A stretch of 64,000 bases of DNA. Origin: Nocardia albiluteola. GTDB taxonomy: Bacteria > Actinomycetota > Actinomycetes > Mycobacteriales > Mycobacteriaceae. The position numbers and the translations under genes were made by a program. Under the pieces are notes generated by a model. That model was not told the origin of the DNA. It saw only the letters and a program-made list of their open reading frames with translations, and did not search any database. The stretch covers positions 1-64,000 of the forward strand of contig NZ_JAHKNI010000014.1 of the NCBI RefSeq assembly GCF_018860155.1. Reading direction: 5' to 3'. Shown piece after piece: positions 42,720-57,797 of this stretch; positions within the stretch are counted from its first letter, which is position 1; every line of letters starts with the position of its first letter.

Positions 42720-43432
42720 CAGCCGGCCACGATCGCGGTCAGGATCAGCCCGTCGGTGATCAGCCAGCGCCCGTCGAAGGATCGCAGCGGCGCGCCGCCG
42801 TCGTTGACCTGGCCGGGAATCAGCAGCTCGCTGCGGAACGTGCCCGACCGGTCGTCGTCGCCGATGGTGAAGGTGATGTGCGCGTCCTCGAATCCGAGCC
42901 AGCGTAACGTCAGCGGGAACCACGCCTTGTAGGTCGCCTCCTTGGCGCAGAACAGCAGGCGGTCCATGTGCAGGCCGGTCGCCGGGAGCGCACCGGCGAG
43001 CCAGTCCCGTTCGGCGGGCAGGCTCACCGAATCCAGCACGCCCTCGGGCAGTGCGGCGTGCGGTTCGGCGTCGATACCGATCGAGCGCCACCGCAGCCGG
43101 TGCGCCAGCGCCGCGGCCCGATACCCGTCGCAGTGGGTGAGGCTGCCCACCACGCCACGCGGGAACAGCGGCATCCCCCGCTCTCCCTTGCCGATCGCCA
43201 CCTGCGGCTCACCCAGCTGCGCCAGCGCCTCCCGCGCGCAATGCCTGGCGCCGATGAAATCCCGCCGCCGCTTTTCCACCGACTTCGCGATCAGATGCTC
43301 CTCACCCGGATGCGGCTTCAGGCCCTCCGGATACCGCAGCAACTCGGCCGCGGCTACCCCGGCGGGCAGAATCCTGCCCAACATCCGCGCGCTACCCCGC
43401 TCCTCGATGACCGCCTCCTGTATCGACACCAA
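42719..43432 (-). CDS. pptT: 4'-phosphopantetheinyl transferase, PptT-type
   Basis: 237 residues from GTG/ATG near 43432; ATG at 43384 is possible. Motifs: GSLTHCDGYRAAAL, IGIDAEPH (Mg ligands) and FCAKEATYKAWFPLT. It attaches the phosphopantetheine arm to carrier proteins of PKS, NRPS and FAS I. Directly relevant to the PKS encoded 3.4 kb away. In M. tuberculosis the next gene is pptH; here the pptH-like gene is 17 kb further on. Confidence 0.94.
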   Translation of the reverse strand: MVSIQEAVIEERGSARMLGRILPAGVAAAELLRYPEGLKPHPGEEHLIAKSVEKRRRDFIGARHCAREALAQLGEPQVAIGKGERGMPLFPRGVVGSLTHCDGYRAAALAHRLRWRSIGIDAEPHAALPEGVLDSVSLPAERDWLAGALPATGLHMDRLLFCAKEATYKAWFPLTLRWLGFEDAHITFTIGDDDRSGTFRSELLIPGQVNDGGAPLRSFDGRWLITDGLILTAIVAG

Positions 43433-43484
43433 TCAACCATACGAGCCTACCGAGTTCACCTCTTCGATCTATGCCCTATACACC

Positions 43485-43502
43485 ATTCCCATCGTTGGGA
43501 AT
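43485..43502. promoter_or_regulatory. ATTCCCA/TGGGAAT inverted repeat
   Basis: ATTCCCA (43485-43491), 4 bases, TGGGAAT (43496-43502), in the divergent space between pptT and the MFS transporter gene. May be an operator for the island genes or a short hairpin in a leader. Confidence 0.4.
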
Positions 43503-43696
43503 CTTAAGTACGGTGAATGCGGCACTCGGACTGAACATTTCGGAACGAATGTGTCGAATCATTTCCTGAACCGGACTTTCGTTTGTACGCTACCAAGCAG
43601 TAACTAGGTCGTGGGGGGTCGCCGGACAGCGGCTCCCCGGTGTTTGAAGCGGTGGTATAGAACGTGCGCGATGTTCCACAAGTGTCTGGACAGACG

Positions 43697-45286
43697 ATGA
43701 ACGGCCGGCACACATGGGCGTTCTGGGCCGGGCTCACCGCTACCACGGTGGGAACCCTCTTACATCTACCTATGTATTTCATGGCCGCGAGCATGGGCTA
43801 CCGCATGGACGGAATGCCCATGGACGGCTCCATGATCGCCGGGATGATCCTGATCGTGATCGGGCTGGGCCTGGCGACCTACGGCCTGTTCCCGCGCCGC
43901 CCGGTGCACCGCGAGGTGGCCCGGTTGCGGGTGCGGGCCATGGACGACGCTCCACTGGGCCGCGTGCACGTGCTGCTGGTGCTGGTGCTGGCCACCGCCA
44001 TCACCATCGACGTCATGAAGCCGACCACGCTCTCATTCGTGGTGCCCGGGGTCGGCAGTGAATATCACCTGCGCACACCGGCCTCGCCGCACCTGCACGC
44101 ACTGCCGGTGGCGTTGCTGCCGCTGTCCGGCATCCTCGGCACGGCGCTCGGATCGTTCCTGTGGGGCTGGCTCGGTGACCGCATCGGTCGCAAGGCCGCC
44201 ATCCTGCTGGCCGCTATCTGGTTCGTCGGCACCTCGATCTGCGGCGCGATGCCGAGCTTCCAGATGAACATGGTGATGTGTTTCATCATGGGCCTGGCCG
44301 CGGGCGGAATGCTGCCGGTCGCGTTCACGCTGCTGTCGGAGACCATTCCGGCCCGCCACCGCGGCTGGCTGCTGGTGCTGATCGGCGGCGACATCGCCGG
44401 CGCGTACGTCATCACGAGCTGGCTGTCCTCCACCATCGGGCACACCTACAGCTGGCGCATCCTGTGGCTCGTCGGCCTGCCCACGGGGCTGTTGCTCGCC
44501 CTGTTGGTGCGCTGGATTCCGGAGTCGCCCCGGTATCTGATCGCGGTCGGCCGGGAGTTGGAGGCCGAGCGGGTGCTGCGCACCTATCATGCCGAGATCG
44601 TCCGCGCGGACGAGCCCGAACCCACTGCGGCGCAGGGCTTTCGAGAGGGCATCGACCAGCTGCTGCGCCGCCCCTTCCTCGGCGTCACCGTCGTGCTCGC
44701 GCTGCTGGGGCTCGGCGTCGGGCTGGTCACCTACGGCTTTCAGTTCTGGCTGCCGACGAACCTACGCACCCTCGGGTTCAGCGGCGTGAGCGCGGACAAG
44801 ATCCTGCGCGACTCCGCGATCCTGGGCTTCCCGCTCAATTTCCTTGTCGCATACTGCTACCACCGCTCCAGCAAATGGACGCTCGTCGGCCTCAGCACCA
44901 TGCTCGCGGTGACGCTGGCCGCCTTCGTCGCGCTCGGCAATCATGTCGCGGACAACCGCACGCTCCTGTATGCCCTTCTCGTCGTACCGATCTGGGGATC
45001 CAGCTCGATCGTCGCGGTCGTGGTGGCCTACGGATCCGAGGTTTATCCGACCCGAATCCGGTCGCGCGGTACCGGATTCGCCGCGGCCATGACCAAGGCC
45101 GGCGGGGTCGCGGTGCTCGCGCTCGTGGTGGTGGCGATCAGCGCACCGTCGATCGGCCGGATGGCGCTACTCAGCGTGGTGCCGGTCGCGCTCGCGGCGA
45201 TCGTGGCGGTCGGCGCGCTGGTCGAGACTCGGCGCCGGCCGCTCGAGGAGATCACCGCCGCGGAGTTGGGAGAGATCGCGGCATGA
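43697..45286 (+). CDS. MFS transporter with an extra N-terminal two-helix part
   Basis: About 529 residues from ATG 43697; GTG 43664 is possible. The MFS core has GWLGDRIGRKAAILLA between helices 2 and 3, RWIPESPRYLIAVGRE in the central loop, and SEVYPTRIRSRGTG as in sugar/aromatic-acid porters. Before this core there are two additional helices joined by a Met-rich loop (MGYRMDGMPMDGSM). It may export the island product or take up a precursor. The next gene's start overlaps its stop (ATGA). Confidence 0.85.
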   Translation: MNGRHTWAFWAGLTATTVGTLLHLPMYFMAASMGYRMDGMPMDGSMIAGMILIVIGLGLATYGLFPRRPVHREVARLRVRAMDDAPLGRVHVLLVLVLATAITIDVMKPTTLSFVVPGVGSEYHLRTPASPHLHALPVALLPLSGILGTALGSFLWGWLGDRIGRKAAILLAAIWFVGTSICGAMPSFQMNMVMCFIMGLAAGGMLPVAFTLLSETIPARHRGWLLVLIGGDIAGAYVITSWLSSTIGHTYSWRILWLVGLPTGLLLALLVRWIPESPRYLIAVGRELEAERVLRTYHAEIVRADEPEPTAAQGFREGIDQLLRRPFLGVTVVLALLGLGVGLVTYGFQFWLPTNLRTLGFSGVSADKILRDSAILGFPLNFLVAYCYHRSSKWTLVGLSTMLAVTLAAFVALGNHVADNRTLLYALLVVPIWGSSSIVAVVVAYGSEVYPTRIRSRGTGFAAAMTKAGGVAVLALVVVAISAPSIGRMALLSVVPVALAAIVAVGALVETRRRPLEEITAAELGEIAA

Positions 45287-45987
45287 CCGCACCGTGCCCG
45301 GCCGATCCGGCGCCGCCCGGCCCGATTCGAGAGCGTCTGATCGAGGCCACGATTCAGCTCATCTCCGCCGAGGGCCTGGGCGCACTGTCCGTGCGCCGGG
45401 TGTCGCGCAGCTGCGACGTGTCCACGATGGCGATCTATTCCAACTTCACCGGCATGCCCGGGCTGCTGCGCGCGGTCGGGTCCGCCGGCTTCGCGCAGCT
45501 GGGCAGCCGGCTCGCGGAATGTGCGGTCACCGACAATCCGATCGCCGATATCCTGGTGCTGGGCTTCGTCTTTCGCGACGAGGCCCTGCGCCGGCCGGAG
45601 CTGTTCCGGCTGATGTTCGCCACCGACTCGCCGAAGGCGGAGGTGAAACTGAACCGCGGCAACGTGCTATCCGGCGCCGACGACTCCGATTTCGAGAACT
45701 TCGCCGAGAGTTTCGACCACATCGTGCGCGCCACCCAGCGGGCGATGGATGCCGGCATCCTGAACGAGGGCGATCCACGCACCACCGCGGCCCAATTCTG
45801 GACGGGGCTCTACGGTTTCATCCAGCTCGACATGGCCGGACTCTACGGCGATCGCGGCCCGATCGATGTGCTGCTACCCTCGGTCACCCATGTGCTGGTC
45901 GGCATGGGCGCCGATCGAGCTGTTGTCCAGGAGGCGGTGGCCCAGGCCGTACAGCATTCACTGGCCCTGCCCTGCCTCAGCGGATGA
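45283..45987 (+). CDS. TetR-family transcriptional regulator
   Basis: 234 residues. HTH: ISAEGLGALSVRRVSRSCDVS with MAIYSNFTGMPGLL. C-terminal part of the WHG/TetR_C type (RRPELFRLMFATDS). Translationally coupled to the MFS transporter and probably its regulator. Its 3' end overlaps the convergent SnoaL-like gene by 11 bases. Confidence 0.86.
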   Translation: MTAPCPADPAPPGPIRERLIEATIQLISAEGLGALSVRRVSRSCDVSTMAIYSNFTGMPGLLRAVGSAGFAQLGSRLAECAVTDNPIADILVLGFVFRDEALRRPELFRLMFATDSPKAEVKLNRGNVLSGADDSDFENFAESFDHIVRATQRAMDAGILNEGDPRTTAAQFWTGLYGFIQLDMAGLYGDRGPIDVLLPSVTHVLVGMGADRAVVQEAVAQAVQHSLALPCLSG

Positions 45988-46525
45988 GCCCGCGAATCGC
46001 CACTCCGGTGCGCTGCCACCAGGCCACGAACTTCTCGGAGAAGCCGTTGCGCTTGGGCATCAGCTCCAGTTGCAGCAACAGCTCGTTGACGTCCCAGGTC
46101 GCCTTGCTGCGCCAGATGAGCCCCGAGCGGAACTGCCAGATGTCGACGACGAACAGATCGATCTTGCGGCCCGTGCCCGCGAAACCCGGCGGGGTGAGCA
46201 GTCCGGTGTGGGTGCCGGTCATGCGCCACGGCACCATCGCCGCGCGCCCACCGGCCACGATGGTGGGCTCGAACACCAGGTCGTAGTTCACGTCCGGGAA
46301 GGCACGGAACGTGTCGCGAACGAACTTCGCCACCCCGGCGCGGCCCGTCATCAGCTCGGGCTCCGAGGGATCGATCCAGCGGGTGTCCTCGGTGACGCAG
46401 GCCGCGACCGCCTCGCCGTCGCCGGTGTTCCACCCGGCGATGTACGTGTCGACGAAGGCGCGCAGCCAGTCCTGGCTCTCGATGGGCTCGGCGTCGGGAT
46501 CGAGAACGAATTCACCGGAGTTCAT
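45977..46525 (-). CDS. SnoaL/nuclear-transport-factor-2-like protein
   Basis: 182 residues. NTF2-like cone: DWLRAFVDTYIAGWNTGD, VTEDTRWIDPSEPELMTGRA, and PWRMTGTHTGLLTPPGFAG. SnoaL-like proteins act as polyketide cyclases, isomerases or hydroxylation accessories. Placed between exporter and PKS it could tailor the product, but it may be unrelated. Divergent from the PKS. Confidence 0.72.
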   Translation of the reverse strand: MNSGEFVLDPDAEPIESQDWLRAFVDTYIAGWNTGDGEAVAACVTEDTRWIDPSEPELMTGRAGVAKFVRDTFRAFPDVNYDLVFEPTIVAGGRAAMVPWRMTGTHTGLLTPPGFAGTGRKIDLFVVDIWQFRSGLIWRSKATWDVNELLLQLELMPKRNGFSEKFVAWWQRTGVAIRGLIR

Positions 46526-46563
46526 GGCGTCACCGTACCCCGGGCGAGGGTGCCGCAGACCGG

Positions 46564-46704
46564 CTGACAGTGTTATTTTTCATCGCCTCCGGATTATGAC
46601 GCTGTTATACCTCGAGCCACAGCGGAGAATAACGATGATATTCATAGAAATAACATTGTCAGGCCAGCTGGTCAGGGGGTCGCGCCGGGTCGGAATAACA
46701 GCGT
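46564..46704. promoter_or_regulatory. Repeat-rich promoter region upstream of the PKS operon
   Basis: In a stretch of low GC, CTGACAGTGTTATTT (46564-46578) is answered by AAATAACATTGTCAG (46648-46662; one mismatch), and ACGCTGTTAT (46599-46608) by ATAACAGCGT (46695-46704; exact). The element AATAAC or its complement recurs about five times in 140 bases. These interleaved inverted repeats look like multiple sites of a dimeric regulator controlling the PKS operon and the divergent SnoaL-like gene. Confidence 0.55.
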
Positions 46705-46874
46705 AATTCACCCGTTGATCAGGCTGAACATGCTGTGCGGCAGCCGCTTTCGTCCACACTTCACGCAAGTTGAGTATTTCCAATATGCTGCCTACTGTTC
46801 GATGACAATCGCTAGCCATCGAGGTCGACGCCCGTGGCGCGATATCGAATACGCATACATCAGAGGATCGCGCA

Positions 46875-53207
<6,333 letters not shown>

Positions 53208-53218
53208 GGAATCTGGCG

Positions 53219-54592
53219 ATGACCACCGAGAGTATCGATGCGCGCGGCCTGGCGCGCTCCCTGATGGCCAAACACAGCGGCGGTGCGGCCACCTCCCCGG
53301 CAACGGCCGCATCCACCCCCGAACCGTCCCCCTCGGAGGCGACGCCGACAACCGTGCGGCAGCACTCGTTTCGGGACCACCCCGGTGTGATCGACGCACA
53401 GAAGTGGGACAGGCTCACCGAATACACCCGCGCGGTAGGCGTTCCGAACCCCTACTTCCTGCCGCACGAGGGCATCAGCGGGCCCATCACCAGCTTCGCG
53501 GGCCGCGAGATGCTCAACTTCTCCAGCTTCGGCTACCTGGACCTGGCCGCCGAACCGCGCGTGCACGCCGCCGCCATCGAGGCGATCGGACGATACGGAA
53601 CCTCCGCGGCCGCGGTCCGGATGGTCGCCGGTGAACTGCCGCTCTACGGCGAGCTCGAGAGCGAGATCGCGCGCATCTACGACACCGATGCCGCGATCGT
53701 CACCGCGAGCGGATTCCTCACCAACGCCGCGGCGATCGCCTTCCTGCTCGGCAAGCGCGACCTCGCGGTGTGCGATTCGCTGATCCACAACAGCATGGTC
53801 TCGGGTACCGAATGGGCGGGCTGCAAGCGAGTCACGTTCCGGCACAACGATCCCGACTCGCTCGATGCCATCCTCAGCATGTCGCGGCGCAGCTTCGACC
53901 GCGTGCTGGTGCTGCTCGAGGGCGTCTACAGCATGGACGGCGACGTCGTGCGGCTGCCCGAGATCATCGAGGTGGCGCGCAAGCACAACTGCTCGATCAT
54001 GATCGACGAGGCGCATTCGTTCGGCGTGCTCGGCGACCGCGGGCTCGGCGTGCGTGAGATGTTCGACCTGCCCGGCGACGCGGTCGATGTCTGGATGGGC
54101 ACCCTGTCCAAGGCGATCGGCAGCGTCGGCGGGTATCTCGCGGCCAACCGGGAACTGGTGGAGGGATTCAAATACTCCGCACCGGGCCTGAGCATGTATA
54201 CCGCCTCGCCCGCGCCCTCGGCCGCGGCGGCGGCCCTGGAGGCGCTGGCCGTGCTGCACGATGAGCCCGAACGCGTTGCGGCGCTGCGGCACAACGGACA
54301 GTACTTCCTGCGCCGGGCCCGCGAACTCGGGTTCGACACCGGCAACGGCGAGGGCACCCCGATCACGCCGATCATGATCGGGGACGACCAGCGGGCCCTG
54401 AAAGCCTCACTGGGACTGGTGGAACGCGGCCTGATGGTCAATGCTATCGGCCATCCGGTGGTCCCCGCCGGGGAGCAACGCCTGCGATTCTTCATCAACT
54501 GCCGCCACACCGAGGAGCAGCTCGATCACGCGTTGAACACCCTGCGTCAGGTGCTCGACGATCTGTCCACGGAAGAAGAACACCAGCAGTGA
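53219..54592 (+). CDS. PLP-dependent alpha-oxoamine synthase
   Basis: 457 residues from ATG 53219, which has GAGGA 8 bases upstream; ATG 53204 overlaps the PKS stop (ATGA). Fold-type I: IDEAHSFGVLG (Asp263, His266) and the PLP Lys298 in GTLSKAIGSVGGYL. An N-terminal linker of about 70 residues is rich in Ala, Ser, Thr and Pro and may dock to the ACP. The family (BioF, Kbl, serine palmitoyltransferase) condenses an amino acid with an acyl thioester and loses CO2. With no thioesterase it probably releases the PKS chain as an alpha-amino ketone, as Fum8-type enzymes do. Confidence 0.9.
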   Translation: MTTESIDARGLARSLMAKHSGGAATSPATAASTPEPSPSEATPTTVRQHSFRDHPGVIDAQKWDRLTEYTRAVGVPNPYFLPHEGISGPITSFAGREMLNFSSFGYLDLAAEPRVHAAAIEAIGRYGTSAAAVRMVAGELPLYGELESEIARIYDTDAAIVTASGFLTNAAAIAFLLGKRDLAVCDSLIHNSMVSGTEWAGCKRVTFRHNDPDSLDAILSMSRRSFDRVLVLLEGVYSMDGDVVRLPEIIEVARKHNCSIMIDEAHSFGVLGDRGLGVREMFDLPGDAVDVWMGTLSKAIGSVGGYLAANRELVEGFKYSAPGLSMYTASPAPSAAAAALEALAVLHDEPERVAALRHNGQYFLRRARELGFDTGNGEGTPITPIMIGDDQRALKASLGLVERGLMVNAIGHPVVPAGEQRLRFFINCRHTEEQLDHALNTLRQVLDDLSTEEEHQQ

Positions 54593-56598
54593 AACTACGC
54601 ATCAAATCCCCGCTTCTGCGGAAAGCATTGGTGCCCTTGGTGTCCCTGACACTGATGGGCGCGATATTCGTGCCGGCGCATTCGATCATGGTGCCGCCGG
54701 TCTCCAGCGATCCCACCGGCCCGCTGGCCGCCCGGTTCCACTTCACGCCGATGCCGATCGCGGAGCCGCCCGGGTTGCCCGCGCACACCATCCGCGACGT
54801 GGAACCCCGGTACCAACACCTCACGGCCTGGTTGTCGACGGTCAACTCGGCGGTCGCGATCAACGACCTGGAGGGCAACGGCAAGGACGATGACCTGTGC
54901 ATCGTCGATTCCCGTTCCGACAAGGTGATCGTGACCCCCGCGCCGGACAGCGACACCAGCCGTTTCGCGCCGTTCGTACTCGATCCCTCGCCGCTGCCGA
55001 TGGACGACACGATGGAGCCGGCCGGTTGTGTGCCGGGCGATTTCGACCACTCGGGCCGGATGGGCCTGATGGTCTACTACGGCGGCCGCACCCCGATCCT
55101 GTTCCTGCCGCGCGCGGGCGCAACGCATCTGGACAACAACGCGTTCAAACCCGTTGAGCTGGTGCCCTCCCCGGTCGGCCCGAAGGGGACCTACCAGGGC
55201 GCGCGCTGGTTCACCCTGGCCGCATCGGTCGCCGACTTCGACGGCAGCGGCAATCCGAGCATCTTCCTCGGAAACTACTTCCCGGACAGCGATTTCATCG
55301 GCCACAACGGCAAGCTTCCGCTGACGTTGAACGAATCGTTCTCCAACTCGACCAATGCCGGAGGCGATCATCTGCTCGCCTTCCAGCACGGCACCGGCGG
55401 CGCCGACCCCACCGCGGACTACCGGGAGGTGTTCAACGCCTTCCCGCCGGGCACGACCAACGGCTGGACCCTCGCCGCGGCCGCACAGGATCTCACCGGT
55501 GAGCAGCTGCCGTCGCTGTATGTGGCCAACGACATGGGCCACGGACACCTGTTCGTCAACGAATCCACCCCGGGGAACTTCAAGTTCCGGCTCGCCGAGG
55601 GGCAGCGTGGCTGGACCGACCCGAAGTCGTTCGTGCTGGGCAACGGCTCGTTCAAGGGGATGGGCGCCGACTTCGGCGACCTGACCGGCAACGGCATGCC
55701 CGACCTGTTCGTGAGCAACATCGCGCAGCGGTGGGGCGTCATGGAGGCGAACTTCGCCTTCTACAACTCCGCGAAGAACACCAAAGACGCCGCCGCACAG
55801 CTACATTCCGGAATCGCTCCGTTCAAGAACGATGCGGTGAAGAAGGGGCTGGCCTGGGACGGCTGGGGCTGGGACAACAAGATCGCCGACTTCGACAACA
55901 GCGGCCGTCCCCAGATCGTGCAGACCAACGGCATGTTCAAGGGCAAGGTCAGCCGCTGGCCTCAGCTGCAGGAAATGGTCACCATGAACGACGTGCTGAC
56001 CAAATACCCCTGGGCCTGGCCGAATTTCACAGCCGAGGGCGATCTGGCCGGTAACGATCGGATCGGGTTCTTCGCCCAGGACGCCAACGGCAAGTTCACC
56101 AACATCTCCTCCGCGCTCGGTGTCTTCGACCCGACCCCGACCCGCGGCATCGCCGTGGGTGACTCGACGGGCAACGGCGCGTTGAGCTTTGCGGTGGCCC
56201 GCCAGTGGCAGGCACCGATGTACTACCGCAACGACTCTCCGGACCGCGGGCAGTACCTCGGGCTGAAGCTGTTCACGCCGGCGGCCAACGCCGCGCCCGG
56301 CGAGACGACCATCGCCGGTAAGCCGGTGCTGGGCTCCCCCGCCCTCGGCGCGGAGGTGTCGGTGACCACCCCGGACGGTCGCAAGCACGTGGCACAGCTC
56401 GACGGTGGCAGCGGCCATTCCGGAAAGCGCTCCACCGATATCCATCTCGGCCTGGGCACCATCGATCCCGCTGTGCCGCTGCAGGTTCAGATCTCCTGGC
56501 GTGACAACCAGGGCGGCACCCACACCCAGCAGCTGCCGCTGCGGCCCGGTGCGCACACCCTCGTTCTCGACTCCGATGCCCGGGAGGTCCAGCAGTGA
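54589..56598 (+). CDS. UnbV-like protein with FG-GAP repeats and ASPIC/UnbV domain
   Basis: 669 residues from GTG overlapping the previous stop (GTGA). The N-terminal hydrophobic segment (VPLVSLTLMGAIFVPAHSIM) directs export. At least four FG-GAP/VCBS-like calcium loops are visible: DLEGNGKDDDL, DFDGSGNPSIF, DLTGNGMPDLF, DFDNSGRPQIV. The C-terminal part (LGAEVSVTTPDGRKHVAQL, LGLG, VQISWRDNQG) is the ASPIC/UnbV domain. UnbV proteins are known from enediyne clusters; their role is not settled. Likely extracytoplasmic. Confidence 0.85.
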   Translation: MKLRIKSPLLRKALVPLVSLTLMGAIFVPAHSIMVPPVSSDPTGPLAARFHFTPMPIAEPPGLPAHTIRDVEPRYQHLTAWLSTVNSAVAINDLEGNGKDDDLCIVDSRSDKVIVTPAPDSDTSRFAPFVLDPSPLPMDDTMEPAGCVPGDFDHSGRMGLMVYYGGRTPILFLPRAGATHLDNNAFKPVELVPSPVGPKGTYQGARWFTLAASVADFDGSGNPSIFLGNYFPDSDFIGHNGKLPLTLNESFSNSTNAGGDHLLAFQHGTGGADPTADYREVFNAFPPGTTNGWTLAAAAQDLTGEQLPSLYVANDMGHGHLFVNESTPGNFKFRLAEGQRGWTDPKSFVLGNGSFKGMGADFGDLTGNGMPDLFVSNIAQRWGVMEANFAFYNSAKNTKDAAAQLHSGIAPFKNDAVKKGLAWDGWGWDNKIADFDNSGRPQIVQTNGMFKGKVSRWPQLQEMVTMNDVLTKYPWAWPNFTAEGDLAGNDRIGFFAQDANGKFTNISSALGVFDPTPTRGIAVGDSTGNGALSFAVARQWQAPMYYRNDSPDRGQYLGLKLFTPAANAAPGETTIAGKPVLGSPALGAEVSVTTPDGRKHVAQLDGGSGHSGKRSTDIHLGLGTIDPAVPLQVQISWRDNQGGTHTQQLPLRPGAHTLVLDSDAREVQQ

Positions 56599-57758
56599 GC
56601 ATCGAAACCAACGGCCACGCCGAAACGAACGGCCACGCCGAGTCCAACGGCCACGCCGAAACGAACGGCCACGCCGAGTCCAACGGCCACGTCGACACCA
56701 ACGACACTTCCGCGGCGACCGCGGTTGCCGTGAGCACCAACGGCAACGGCGCGGCTCCCGCGGCCGCCCCCGCCACGAAGACCTGGCGGCAGAAGTGGCT
56801 GGGCGTCAACAAGGAGGGCAGGGACCCCCGCTATCTGGCGTTGCGCAACTTCGCGGGCTCGCTGACCGTCTTCAATGTCATCGGATTCGCATTCCTCGGC
56901 TTCGAACAGCCGCGGCTCTGGCCGTTTCTGGCGCTCGCCACCGCATATTCGGTCGAACTGATCCTCGAGACGCTGGCGGCGTGGGCCTATCGCCGTCCGG
57001 CGGCCTACCGCGGCAACGGATTACGCGGCCTGATGATTTTCCTGATGCCCGCGCACATCACGGGCCTCGCGCTCAACTTCCTGGTGTACGCGGCCGACAG
57101 CTTCTGGCCGGTGATGTTCGGCATCACCGTCGCGGTCGGCACCAAGTGGGTGTTGCGCGCCAAGATCAACGGCAAGGTCCGGCACTTCATGAACCCGTCG
57201 AACTTCGGGATCGTGGTGGCACTGTTGGTCTTTCCCGCATTCTCCATCGTGGGCCCGTACCACTTCGTGGAGAACCTGCACGGCCCCGCCCATCCGCTGA
57301 TCGTGCTCGGCCTGCTGATGACGGGCACCATGCTGAACGCGAAGCTGACCAAGAAGATGCCGCTGATCGCCGCCTGGCTGGGCGCATTCGTCCTGCAGGC
57401 GGTGGTGCGTGGACTGATCGACCCGCATATCGCGATCATCTCGGCGATCCTGCCGATGACCGGGCTGGCCTTCGTGCTCTACACCAACTACATGATCACC
57501 GACCCGGCGACCTCACCGTTCGCCAAGCGGGACCAGATCGCGTTCGGCGCCTCGGTCGGCATCATGTACGGGATCCTGGTGGCCCTGCACGTGTCCTACG
57601 ATCTGTTCTTCGCGCTGGTGATCGTGTGCGCGTGCCGCGGAATCTTCTGGTGGTCGCGCAATATTCGCGAATGGCTCGGTAATCGCAGGCAGGCACCCGC
57701 GCCCGCCGAGGCCACCCCGGCCGCCGAGGTTCTCGAACCCGTCGCGGCCCCGTCCTGA
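56595..57758 (+). CDS. UnbU-like membrane protein (RnfD/NqrB-related)
   Basis: 387 residues from GTG overlapping the previous stop. The N-terminal 45 residues are a hydrophilic tandem repeat (ETNGHA/ESNGHA). After a basic WRQKWLGVNKEGRDPRYL come about ten hydrophobic helices with KINGKVRHFMNPSNFGIV and TNYMITDPATSPFAKR; the latter is like the flavin-binding SxTxPxx region of RnfD/NqrB (here TDPATSP). Such proteins move electrons across the membrane. UnbU is a partner of UnbV in enediyne clusters. Confidence 0.85.
   Translation: MSIETNGHAETNGHAESNGHAETNGHAESNGHVDTNDTSAATAVAVSTNGNGAAPAAAPATKTWRQKWLGVNKEGRDPRYLALRNFAGSLTVFNVIGFAFLGFEQPRLWPFLALATAYSVELILETLAAWAYRRPAAYRGNGLRGLMIFLMPAHITGLALNFLVYAADSFWPVMFGITVAVGTKWVLRAKINGKVRHFMNPSNFGIVVALLVFPAFSIVGPYHFVENLHGPAHPLIVLGLLMTGTMLNAKLTKKMPLIAAWLGAFVLQAVVRGLIDPHIAIISAILPMTGLAFVLYTNYMITDPATSPFAKRDQIAFGASVGIMYGILVALHVSYDLFFALVIVCACRGIFWWSRNIREWLGNRRQAPAPAEATPAAEVLEPVAAPS
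56604..56693 (+). repeat. 18-bp tandem repeat in the UnbU-like gene
   Basis: Five units of 18 bases encode the hexapeptide E(T/S)NGHA, the last ending GHV. Units alternate between ACG and TCC at the second codon. It gives a His- and Asn-rich cytosolic tail of five repeats. Copy number may vary between strains. Confidence 0.9.
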
Positions 57759-57797
57759 CCCGCGAAATTCCCTGAGCCGCACAAAGAATCGAGAACC

